Assembly: GCA_016196065.1 (NCBI GenBank)
Contig: JACPYL010000012.1
Span: 773,308-837,307, forward strand
Direction of reading: 5' to 3'
DNA from: Acidobacteriota bacterium
GTDB lineage: Bacteria; Acidobacteriota; Terriglobia; Terriglobales; Acidobacteriaceae
Length of the DNA stretch: 64,000 nucleotides
Shown here: one piece after another, positions 50,822 to 58,833 of the stretch
Layout of the letters: the number at the start of each line of letters is the position of its first letter
Position numbering within the stretch: position 1 is the stretch's first letter
Notes under the pieces: generated by a model
Databases searched by the model: none
What the model saw: only the letters and a program-made list of their open reading frames with translations
What the model was told of the DNA's origin: nothing
Position numbers and translations under genes: made by a program

Positions 50822-52381
50822 TTAGCCGACTTGCCAAATCGTGTCGAGAATCGTGCCGTCGACCCACTTTACAACTGCGCATGGACGGTCACCAAGTTTC
50901 GGCTTCGCGGGCCTGCCGCAGATGCCTTCCACTTCTGCCTTAATGTCCTGCAACGGGCGAATCGGCAGCTTGGAACCCTTTACTGCATCGATCAAGTCCT
51001 GCCGTTTGGGATTGATCGCGATGCCAAGCTCGGTGACGATCACGTCGATCATTTCTCCCGGCCCTGTCAAAGTTGTGACCTGATCGACGATCACCGGAAT
51101 GCGATCGCGGAATGACGGTACCGCCAGAATCGTGCAACCAGAGAACAGGCAATTCTGCCAGCCGCCGATGCCGTGGAGCAAACGTCCGTCTGAATGGGTG
51201 ACGACGTTGGCGTTGAAATGAATGTCGACTTCGGTGGCGCCGAGAATAACGGCGTCCACGAGTGAAGCGAAATTCCCTTTGCCGTGATAGTTGTAAGAAG
51301 TGAAAGGGGAAGTCGCGACGTGGCGCGGATCGTTCGCCATCGACCTGACGCCGTCGAGATCGAACGTCTGACCGTCGAGAATGTAGTCGGTCAAGCCCTC
51401 CTGCAGAAGTTCGACCAGAACTTTCGTGGATCCGCCCCGCACGAAGCGCGCTTTCACGCCCTCGTCCTTCATCATCTGCTTCAGGTACTGCACGAACGCG
51501 AGGGCGATGCCGCCTGCGCCTGCCTGAAACGAAAATCCATTCTTCATGATGCCGGCGGCACGGAGAAATTGTGCGACCAGTTCGGCGATGCGCAAGCGGT
51601 CCGGCGAACGAGTGATCTGCGTTGTGCCGGAGACGATCTTGGCCGGGTCGCCGATGGATTCGATTTCCACTACATGATCCACGTTGTTCCCTTGAATCTG
51701 CCAGGGCACGCACGGGAATGGCACGAGGTTGTCGGTGACGACGATTACGTTGTCTGCATACGTGGAATCGGCGAACGCAAATCCGAGCGATCCACAGGCT
51801 GACTTGCCATGCGAGCCATCGGCGTTGCCGAAACTGTCGGCGGTGGGTGCGGCGATCACGGCAATATCAATGTGAATCTCTCCGTCCTGAATCGCCTGGT
51901 AGCGGCCGCCATGCGAGCGGAGCACACCCATGCCGCGCATTTTGCCCTGCGTGCAATAGTCCCCGAGCGGCCCGTTCATCGAACCTTCGATGTGATGGAT
52001 GACACCCTTCTCCATCAGTTCGATCGCGCCTTTCTGCGACGGAAACGACGCGCTCGGGAACCACATCAGATCCTTAACGCCAATTTTCGCGGCAGCTTCA
52101 AGCACCATCAGCGCCACCTTGTCGCCGTCGCGTAGATGATGGTGGCTCGAGATAACCATGCCGTCGCGCAGCCCGCATTTTCGCAATGCAGTTTCCAGAT
52201 CGGGAACGCGCTTGTCCCCGTTGTCGGGATAATCTTTGTTGGAGCGGATGGGTGGGCCGGCCTTGCGTCCACGCGGCTGAAACTTTCCCGCACCAAGAAA
52301 TGGGATCTGCGGCTTGCCGTTCACCATGGTGGGAACAGGCCGTCCGGCGGCATTCTGTGCGAGTTCCGGCCGCTGGCTCAC
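50822..52381 (-). CDS. citF: citrate lyase alpha subunit (CitF-like CoA/ACP transferase)
   Basis: A 519-residue protein. It matches citrate lyase alpha chains, which swap the acetyl group on the acyl-carrier thiol for citrate. Visible are GMVISSHHHLRDGD, IEGSMNGPLGDYCTQGKM, HIDIAVIAAPTADSFGNADG and FSFQAGAGGIALAFVQYL. The start is GTG at 52381, which overlaps the stop of the upstream fusion gene (GTGA). Only the beta and gamma functions lie next to it; genes for the prosthetic group (citX, citG) and acetylation (citC) are not in the window. A citramalate lyase is equally possible. Confidence 0.9.
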   Translation of the reverse strand: MSQRPELAQNAAGRPVPTMVNGKPQIPFLGAGKFQPRGRKAGPPIRSNKDYPDNGDKRVPDLETALRKCGLRDGMVISSHHHLRDGDKVALMVLEAAAKIGVKDLMWFPSASFPSQKGAIELMEKGVIHHIEGSMNGPLGDYCTQGKMRGMGVLRSHGGRYQAIQDGEIHIDIAVIAAPTADSFGNADGSHGKSACGSLGFAFADSTYADNVIVVTDNLVPFPCVPWQIQGNNVDHVVEIESIGDPAKIVSGTTQITRSPDRLRIAELVAQFLRAAGIMKNGFSFQAGAGGIALAFVQYLKQMMKDEGVKARFVRGGSTKVLVELLQEGLTDYILDGQTFDLDGVRSMANDPRHVATSPFTSYNYHGKGNFASLVDAVILGATEVDIHFNANVVTHSDGRLLHGIGGWQNCLFSGCTILAVPSFRDRIPVIVDQVTTLTGPGEMIDVIVTELGIAINPKRQDLIDAVKGSKLPIRPLQDIKAEVEGICGRPAKPKLGDRPCAVVKWVDGTILDTIWQVG

Positions 52382-53586
52382 GAGATCGCTCCCATCGCTT
52401 TGGCGCGCTCGACCAGCTTCAACGCCCGCTGCACGACTGGCGGATCAATCATCTTGGACCCCAGACTCACCACGGCCAGGCCTTTCTGTTGCGCGTCTTC
52501 AAATGCAGCGACAATCTTCTGCGCCTTTTCGATCTCGCTCGCGGATGGTGTGAACGCTTCGTGCACCACTCGAATCTGTCCGGGATGAATGCATCCCATA
52601 CCTTCGAATCCCAGGGCGCGCGACGCGCGTCCCCAACGCAGCAACCCGTCCATATCGCCGACATCGGAAAAGACGGAGTCAATGGCCTGTACTCCCGCCG
52701 CCCGCGCCGCGTTGACGACACGCGACCGTGCGTAGAGCGACTCGCGCCCTTCCGGAGTCTTTGCCACGCCCATGTCTGCTGTGTAGTCTTCAAGCCCGAT
52801 CGTCAGCGCGGCGACATTCTCGCTCGCGATGGCGATAGGAAACGCATTCTCAATCCCCAGCGCGGATTCCAGGATCGGCATGATCCAGATCGGCCGGATG
52901 ATGCCGTGGCGCGATTTCAGTTCGCCGATCATGCGGTCGACTTCCGCCACCTGTTGCGGGTCTTCGCACTTCGGCATCAGGATCAAGTCGGGGCTTTCAG
53001 CAATCACATCGGCGAGATCTTCCAGTCCGAGCGGCAACTGGTTGATGCGGACCATGCGTTCGCACGCACCGAAATCGACGGCACGCAGGGTATTGCGCAC
53101 TAGAATGCGAGCAACATCTTTTTCGTCGCGGTGAACAGAATCTTCGAGGTCGAGGATGATCGCGTCGGGCGAGTGCAGGGACGCGTTGATGTAATACTTC
53201 GGCTCGGAGCCGGGAAGATAAAGCCGCGAGCGCCGCAGTCGATCTTTTGCGGAAGGCTGCGGCAAAGGGTGTTGCGCGGGTAAGGAACGTTTGCCAAGCG
53301 CGGCTCCAGCACGCCGGACGGCCGCTTCCAGTCTTGCGGCTATCACAAAAGGCAGTGCGCCTTCGTCGTGGATCGAAACCCGCGCGTGCTTGACTCCAAG
53401 TTCCTCGAGAACTGCGCGCGCCTGTTCCTGGATCGCATCGCCGTAGTACGGAGCGACGCGAGATTCAAGCGCAACTTCCACGCCACCGGTATCGCGCACT
53501 TCAAAAGCCACGTGCGCGTCGGAGCGGACATCTTTACCCCAGTGACCAGCTTCGCTGGATCGCGGCTGCGTTTCGAGTGCGGTCAT
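52378..53586 (-). CDS. citE: citrate lyase gamma-beta fusion (CitD acyl carrier + CitE lyase)
   Basis: A 402-residue fusion. Residues about 12-98 match CitD acyl carrier proteins: the SD motif near S22 (candidate prosthetic-group site), GGVEVALESRVAPYYGDAIQ and DEGALPFVIAARLEAAVRRAG. Residues about 115-402 match CitE: RSRLYLPGSEPKYY, DAIILDLEDSV, RINQLPLGLED, GLEDYTADMG and GCIHPGQI. In most bacteria these are separate citD and citE genes. The fusion would tether the thioester carrier to the lyase. GTG of citF overlaps the stop, so the two are coupled. Confidence 0.88.
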   Translation of the reverse strand: MTALETQPRSSEAGHWGKDVRSDAHVAFEVRDTGGVEVALESRVAPYYGDAIQEQARAVLEELGVKHARVSIHDEGALPFVIAARLEAAVRRAGAALGKRSLPAQHPLPQPSAKDRLRRSRLYLPGSEPKYYINASLHSPDAIILDLEDSVHRDEKDVARILVRNTLRAVDFGACERMVRINQLPLGLEDLADVIAESPDLILMPKCEDPQQVAEVDRMIGELKSRHGIIRPIWIMPILESALGIENAFPIAIASENVAALTIGLEDYTADMGVAKTPEGRESLYARSRVVNAARAAGVQAIDSVFSDVGDMDGLLRWGRASRALGFEGMGCIHPGQIRVVHEAFTPSASEIEKAQKIVAAFEDAQQKGLAVVSLGSKMIDPPVVQRALKLVERAKAMGAIS

Positions 53587-53625
53587 AAAAATCTCTCTGC
53601 CACGAGGAGCCGTTCTCTCAATTCG

Positions 53626-54810
53626 CTAGAGTTTTTTCAAAATTGCGTCCGTCATCTGCACCGTGGACGCCGCGCCCTGACTGATGGCCTTCGATCCGCC
53701 CGTCAGACGCATCATATCGTAAGTTCGGACTTTCCCTTCTTTCACTACCGATGCGATCGCCTGCCGAATGCGATTAGCTTTCTGATCTTCGTGGACGTGA
53801 TCGAGCATCATGGCTGCGGAGAGAATCATCGCAATCGGATTCACGATTGGCGGATTCAGTTCCGCATACTTGGGAGCCGATCCATGCGTGGGCTCGAAGA
53901 CGGCGACATCATCGCCGATGTTGCCGGAGGCCGCGAATCCGAGGCCGCCGACGAGTCCGGCGAATGCGTCGGAGAGAATGTCACCGAACAGGTTCGAAGC
54001 CACGATCACGTTGTACTCTTCCGGATTCTTGTTCAGCCACATTAACTGCGCGTCAATGTTGGTGGACCAGAGCGCGATCCCCGGATACCTGGCGGCAACT
54101 TCCTTGGCGACTTCTTCCATCATGCCGGAAGTCTCGCGGACGACGTTCGGCTTCTCGCAGATGGTCACGCCCTTGAATCCGCGCCTCTTCGCATATTCAA
54201 AAGCTGCCGTGACGATGCGTTCCGCGGCATGGCGAGTGATGATGCGGCAACTGACGGCCAGTTCCGGTCCCGGAACGTTGGCGAAAGCCTTGAATCTTGG
54301 ATGGCTGTTGAGTGCGGCGCGAACGTTGTCGGGAGGGTTGGTCCACTCGACGCCGGCATACATCCCTTCGGTGCCTTGTCGAAACACAGTCGTGTCGATG
54401 AGGGGCTCGTCGAATCCGCCGTCTGTCTTCTTGCGTATGTAATTCAGCGGATTGCCCGTGAAGCCGACGCAGGGACGCATACAGGTATCGAGATTGAACT
54501 TCTGCCGCATGGTGACAATCGGCGAGTAATACACGTAGCCTTTGCCTTGCAGTTCCGGCTTCAATTCGGCCTGCGCGGCTTTGTTGGGTTTGGAAGTGAT
54601 CGCGCCAAAAAGGCCCAGTTTGTGCTTGGCGAGCAGTTCCATCGTGCGCTCTGGAAGCGCATTTCCTTGCGCGCACCAACTGTCCCAGCCGATGTCAGCG
54701 TGAATGTATTCGGCATCGAAGCCGACCGCGTTCAAAACGCGCAGCGCTTCCGGCAGAACCTGGTTGCCAATGCCGTCGCCCGGCATGGAGATAACTGTGT
54801 ATTTCGCCAT
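53626..54810 (-). CDS. NADP-type isocitrate/isopropylmalate dehydrogenase family enzyme
   Basis: A 394-residue beta-decarboxylating dehydrogenase. The E. coli Icd coenzyme residues K344, Y345, Y391 and R395 are matched by K314, Y315, Y364 and R368, which favours NADP. Metal aspartates lie in FGDILSDAFAG. Of the substrate residues, S96, R102, R112, R144 and Y151 are kept, but the position of E. coli N115 is I98. This suggests a substrate other than plain isocitrate, such as homoisocitrate or a branched malate. ATG at 54810 follows GAGGAG. It stands 39 bp before the CitDE gene. Confidence 0.85.
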   Translation of the reverse strand: MAKYTVISMPGDGIGNQVLPEALRVLNAVGFDAEYIHADIGWDSWCAQGNALPERTMELLAKHKLGLFGAITSKPNKAAQAELKPELQGKGYVYYSPIVTMRQKFNLDTCMRPCVGFTGNPLNYIRKKTDGGFDEPLIDTTVFRQGTEGMYAGVEWTNPPDNVRAALNSHPRFKAFANVPGPELAVSCRIITRHAAERIVTAAFEYAKRRGFKGVTICEKPNVVRETSGMMEEVAKEVAARYPGIALWSTNIDAQLMWLNKNPEEYNVIVASNLFGDILSDAFAGLVGGLGFAASGNIGDDVAVFEPTHGSAPKYAELNPPIVNPIAMILSAAMMLDHVHEDQKANRIRQAIASVVKEGKVRTYDMMRLTGGSKAISQGAASTVQMTDAILKKL

Positions 54811-54878
54811 GAGTGCTCCTCAAATCAAAGTCAGAATCTTGAACCGCCGAGACGCAATGAAGAACACGTCTCAAAATT

Positions 54879-54907
54879 GTCATCTTGAGCGACGCGAAGG
54901 CCTGCTT
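54879..54907 (+). repeat. R1 repeat half copy
   Basis: TGTCATCTTGAGCGACGCGA followed by AGGCCTGCT matches one arm of the R1 palindrome with a few changes. No second arm is seen. It lies in the 124-bp gap between the hydratase and dehydrogenase genes. Confidence 0.6.
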
Positions 54908-54934
54908 CCCCCGCCGGACTCTTCGCCGCCGGTG

Positions 54935-56878
54935 CTAAACAGCCAATCGCTTCACTACCAAATTCTCCACTCCGCCCGCGATCACTAGCGACTGCGGGAC
55001 ACTCCCCAATGCCGGGAAAGTAAATTTCGCGCCACGCCACGTGATCGTGCTGCTCGTAAAATCAATGTCAACGTTGTCGCCAGGGACAATTGTTTTCTCC
55101 TTGGCTGTGATTTCTTCCGCAAACTGCTCGCGTAAGCGGTTCACAAATTCAGGAACTTCAATACACAGGAATCCATTGTTAAACGCGTTGCGCAGATAAG
55201 TTTGCGAAAAACTGGCAGCGATCACCAGTGGAATGCCTTTCGCTTTCAGGCACGTTACCGCTTGTTCGCGGCTCGATCCGGTGCCGAAATTGAATTGGCT
55301 GACGATCACGTCTCCGGCTTGCGTGCGGGATGCAAATTGAGGGTCGTAGTTCTCCATGACGACTTTCGCCATCATCTCCGGAGTCATATCGTCGCGATAG
55401 GTGTAGTCCTTGCCGTAGATGGCGTCGGTATTGACGTTGTCCTGCGGCACAAAGATGAGCCGCCCTTTCACGCTCTGGGGAAAGCCTGCCAGTATTTCCA
55501 CTTTCTCTGCGCTGCCCGATTTGCTGGCGAGTTCAGTGTATTGGCGTTGCGGCTCACCAGCGCCAAATTGATGTGGACCGCAAATGTACCCCGCGACTGC
55601 GGATGCCGCTACGACCTCGGGGCTTGCGAGATAGCATTTCGCATCGCGCGATCCCATGCGTCCTTTGAAGTTGCGGTTGGTAGCGGAGATTCCAGCTTCG
55701 CCCGGCTCGAGCAGGCCAATGCCGAGTCCGATGCATGGCCCGCATCCCGAAGGCAATGGAGTGGCGCCGGCATCCAGTAGCGTTTGCCACGCACCGCTTT
55801 TCACCGACTCTGCCTGTACCCACTGGCTCGCCGCGGACAAATAGAATTTCACGCCTGCCGCAATTTTCTTTCCGCGAAGAACTTTGGCCGCCGCTTCCAG
55901 ATCTTCCACTCGCGAATTCACACACGAAATCAGATACGCCTTCTGGATCGCAACTTTGTTCTTCTCCATCGCGGCGAGCGATTGCATGACTTGCACAGAA
56001 TCTGGACCGGAGACGTGAGGGGTAACTTGTCCAAGATCGAGAACGATTCGGGCTGCGTAGTTGGCATCGGGATCTGGCGCAGGCGGATTCTTTTCCCAGT
56101 TGTCGATGTCCCTGGAAGAGAAGCGCTCGATGCCCATTGATTTCAGGCGTGCATGAATACCGCGCAGATACTTGATCGTCACCGCGTCAGCAGGGAACCA
56201 TCCCACCAGGGGCCCCCATTCGGTGGTCATGTTGGAAATCGAAAAACGCTCGTCCATGGAAAGGGATGCCACACCCGCCCCGGAGAACTCGACCGCGGCG
56301 TTCAAACATTCGTCGTGGTTGTAGAGTCCGCACAGCGTGATGATGACGTCTTTGCCGGTGACGCCCTCAGGAAGCGTCCCTTCGAGAACAACCTGGATAG
56401 AGCGCGGAATCTGCCACCAGAATTCGCCGGTGGCCCACACGGCCGCAGCGTCGGTACGGACAATGGGGGTTCCGATCGCGCCCAGTGCTCCGTACATGTT
56501 GGAATGGGAATCCGACGCCACTACGAAAGCTCCGGGGACCACGTATCCGCGCTCCACCATGATCTGATGGCCGATGCCCGAACCCGCGGGATAGAAATCC
56601 ACGCCGTGCTCTATTGCGAACGCTTCGATGGCGCGATATTTTTTCTGGTTCGATTCGTCCTGATTCTGGATGTCGTGATCGAGCGCGAACACCATCTGCT
56701 GTGCGTTGCTGAGTTTCTTTGCGCCAATGCCTTTGAACTTACTCATCACAGCCGACGTGTTGTCGTGCGTCATGCAACGGTGGGGGCGGATCGAGAGAAA
56801 GTCCCCCGCGCGCAGTGGACGATTCGGCCCTTCGGTCATGTGGGTCTGCGCGATCTTTTCAGTGATGGTCTGGCCCAT
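54935..56878 (-). CDS. single-chain homoaconitase-like hydratase (aconitase superfamily)
   Basis: A 647-residue protein with the aconitase catalytic domains (about 1-450) and the swivel domain (about 480-640) on one chain. The three [4Fe-4S] cysteines are C319 (ISCVNSRV), C379 and C382 (SGCGPCIG). DNVNTDAIYGKDYTY, MENYDPQF and FNFGTGSSREQ in the swivel resemble fungal-type homoaconitase (Lys4) more than LeuD, from memory. It should move water on a tri- or dicarboxylate. ATG at 56878 follows GAGGTCGTTT. It is 124 bp upstream of the dehydrogenase gene. Confidence 0.87.
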   Translation of the reverse strand: MGQTITEKIAQTHMTEGPNRPLRAGDFLSIRPHRCMTHDNTSAVMSKFKGIGAKKLSNAQQMVFALDHDIQNQDESNQKKYRAIEAFAIEHGVDFYPAGSGIGHQIMVERGYVVPGAFVVASDSHSNMYGALGAIGTPIVRTDAAAVWATGEFWWQIPRSIQVVLEGTLPEGVTGKDVIITLCGLYNHDECLNAAVEFSGAGVASLSMDERFSISNMTTEWGPLVGWFPADAVTIKYLRGIHARLKSMGIERFSSRDIDNWEKNPPAPDPDANYAARIVLDLGQVTPHVSGPDSVQVMQSLAAMEKNKVAIQKAYLISCVNSRVEDLEAAAKVLRGKKIAAGVKFYLSAASQWVQAESVKSGAWQTLLDAGATPLPSGCGPCIGLGIGLLEPGEAGISATNRNFKGRMGSRDAKCYLASPEVVAASAVAGYICGPHQFGAGEPQRQYTELASKSGSAEKVEILAGFPQSVKGRLIFVPQDNVNTDAIYGKDYTYRDDMTPEMMAKVVMENYDPQFASRTQAGDVIVSQFNFGTGSSREQAVTCLKAKGIPLVIAASFSQTYLRNAFNNGFLCIEVPEFVNRLREQFAEEITAKEKTIVPGDNVDIDFTSSTITWRGAKFTFPALGSVPQSLVIAGGVENLVVKRLAV

Positions 56879-56886
56879 AAACGACC

Positions 56887-57354
56887 TCAATCTTTCTTCT
56901 TAAGCGCGAATGCCAGGTAAATCATTTGTCCCATGTGGTGATGCAGGTGCGTCGCACACTGCAAGACCATGTCGAAGCGATCGCGCGCATCGGCACCAGC
57001 CGCGGCGTACGGTTTCGACCAATCTTCCGGAGCCTGGCTGCGAATCGCTTTGAGCACAACTGCAATCGCATCGTCGAACTTCTTCAGAGTCTCTGCCTTA
57101 GGTGGCCGCGCGGTTTCAGAAAACTCGCGAGGACGGTCGCGCACATATCCGGTCTGCGCGATCTGCGTCCCGATGTAGTAGTTCAAATTGCCCGTGACGT
57201 GCAGCACCAGATGGCCAAAACTGTTTCCGAATGGGAAAGGCCTGGCCCAGAACTGTTCGTCGGTCAAGGGAGCAGCCAGATCGTTCAACATGTTCCCCAG
57301 TTTCTTGTAGCGGGTTTCGAGTCCAGTGCCGATCGCTTGATTGAGGTCTGACAT
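56887..57354 (-). CDS. DinB family protein
   Basis: A 155-residue helical-bundle protein. Histidines in FGHLVLHVTGNLNYY and in THLHHHMGQMIYLAF near the C-terminus match the DinB metal site (H-x-x-x-H type). Function in the cluster is unclear; DinB proteins include bacillithiol or mycothiol-dependent isomerases such as maleylpyruvate isomerase, so a metal-dependent isomerase is possible. ATG at 57354 has AAGGA seven bases before it; an ATG at 57381 directly behind the PrpD stop is the alternative. The hydratase start lies 8 bp after its stop. Confidence 0.75.
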   Translation of the reverse strand: MSDLNQAIGTGLETRYKKLGNMLNDLAAPLTDEQFWARPFPFGNSFGHLVLHVTGNLNYYIGTQIAQTGYVRDRPREFSETARPPKAETLKKFDDAIAVVLKAIRSQAPEDWSKPYAAAGADARDRFDMVLQCATHLHHHMGQMIYLAFALKKKD

Positions 57355-57381
57355 TTCCTGATCCTTTTGTGCGACGAGCAT

Positions 57382-58833
57382 TTAACGGCGCTTCTTGCTT
57401 TTCTTCTTCGCCGTCTTTGCCTTGGTGTGGACCGCTTTCTTCTTCACGTCTGCTTTCATCATCGCCATCAATTTCGAGACAGACGCTACCTTCTCCAGAT
57501 TCCAGATCGCATTGACCAACTTCTTCTGCGCACCTTTGGAGAGCACGCCTTCCGCCAGGGCCGAGAATTTCTCTTCGATCTCCGCGTCGCTCAACGGATT
57601 CCGGGGATCGCCCTTGGGATAGTCAAGTTGCTTTGAGAATGTCCGGCCATCGGTGGTGGTAATGTTCACGATAACTCGTTGCAGCGCGGGAAAGACTTTT
57701 TCAATTTCAGGATCGGCGACGACTTCGACTTTCCTCAACTGCGCGCGGATCGTCGGATCCATGATTTTCTTCATCTCAAACTGCGCGGGTGTGACCTGCC
57801 GTTCGGCGAGCGCAGCCGCGATCACGTAAGGAAGCGAGTGATCCGCGGTTTCCTTGGTGTGAGGATCGTACTTACTGGGATCCGAGAGAATGTCGGCAGC
57901 ACGCGCCAGCGACCGAATCTGGATCTTCGTGACATTGTCCGGATGCAAGTCGTTGCTCTTCACCAGATCGAGGACTGCTGAGATCGGGGCGTGCGTCAGC
58001 GCTTCCGTCGGGAAGAATTTCATTCCGCATTGCGTGATGCGCCAGGATTCGCCCAGCCCATCCGTAAGCAGGTTCAGCTTCCATTCCGGACCGTAGCAGT
58101 GAGCAAGGCCTTCCTTGCCGTCGATCACGTGCTCCGGACCGCTGTATCCCTTCTCGGCGAGGAGCGCGGCGAGCACTCCGCTCTGCGTGGCCATCGGATC
58201 CACGGTATTTTTCATCATCGTGAGTTTGCCCGCAGTCACAGCGCCCATCGTGCAGTGACGCGATGCCGAGATGCCGATCGCATGCTGAATTTTGTCCCAT
58301 GGCAAGCGTAGTGCGCGTCCGGCGACGATCGGCGAAGCAAATGCGGTAAGAGTCGCATGATGCCATCCTCGCTCGCGAATTCCCGGGAAGGCGGCTTCGC
58401 AGAGGCGCATTTCAAATTCGTGGCCGAGTACAAATCCGACAATGAGTTCTTTACCGTCACTTTTGGCGCGCTCGCAACAGGCCATCGCGGCGGGGAAAAT
58501 GTCTGACGGGTGGGATGGGTCCTGCTTCCAATAAATGTCGTTGTAATCCATGCAGCGGATCATCAACGCATTGGCGAGCGACGCCGACACAGCATCGATC
58601 TTCTTGCCTGTCCCGATCACAGTAGCGGGGCCGCGACCAGCGATCTCGTCCAGAACTTCAAGCGCGATGACCACGTCATGCTGCTGATATCCGCCCAGCG
58701 CGCAGCCAACGGAATCAAGCAGAAAGCGTTTCGCTTGATACACAGCCTCTTGCGAGAGTTGCTTATATTCCAGCGAGGCAGCCCAACGGGACATCTTCGC
58801 GGTAATGGTTTCGCTTCCAGTTTGGGTGGACAT
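57382..58833 (-). CDS. MmgE/PrpD family dehydratase or decarboxylase
   Basis: A 483-residue protein of the 2-methylcitrate dehydratase/cis-aconitate decarboxylase family. Visible are DSVGCALGGYQQHD, RCMDYNDIYWKQDPSHPSD, the HHATLTAFASPIVAGRAL helix, SRHCTMGAVTAGK, FFPTEALTHAPI and DHSLPYVIAAAL. The N-terminal ATG overlaps the HD gene's stop (TAATG). The last 25 residues are a lysine-rich tail (KKKAVHTKAKTAKKKSKKRR) not usual for the family. The family includes methylcitrate dehydratase, iminodisuccinate epimerase and cis-aconitate decarboxylase, so the reaction is open. Confidence 0.88.
   Translation of the reverse strand: MSTQTGSETITAKMSRWAASLEYKQLSQEAVYQAKRFLLDSVGCALGGYQQHDVVIALEVLDEIAGRGPATVIGTGKKIDAVSASLANALMIRCMDYNDIYWKQDPSHPSDIFPAAMACCERAKSDGKELIVGFVLGHEFEMRLCEAAFPGIRERGWHHATLTAFASPIVAGRALRLPWDKIQHAIGISASRHCTMGAVTAGKLTMMKNTVDPMATQSGVLAALLAEKGYSGPEHVIDGKEGLAHCYGPEWKLNLLTDGLGESWRITQCGMKFFPTEALTHAPISAVLDLVKSNDLHPDNVTKIQIRSLARAADILSDPSKYDPHTKETADHSLPYVIAAALAERQVTPAQFEMKKIMDPTIRAQLRKVEVVADPEIEKVFPALQRVIVNITTTDGRTFSKQLDYPKGDPRNPLSDAEIEEKFSALAEGVLSKGAQKKLVNAIWNLEKVASVSKLMAMMKADVKKKAVHTKAKTAKKKSKKRR

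Noticed and set aside
50591..51115. 174-codon plus-strand frame between the GH36 and citF genes
   Set aside because: Most of it is antisense to citF; the gap part has no ribosome site or motif.
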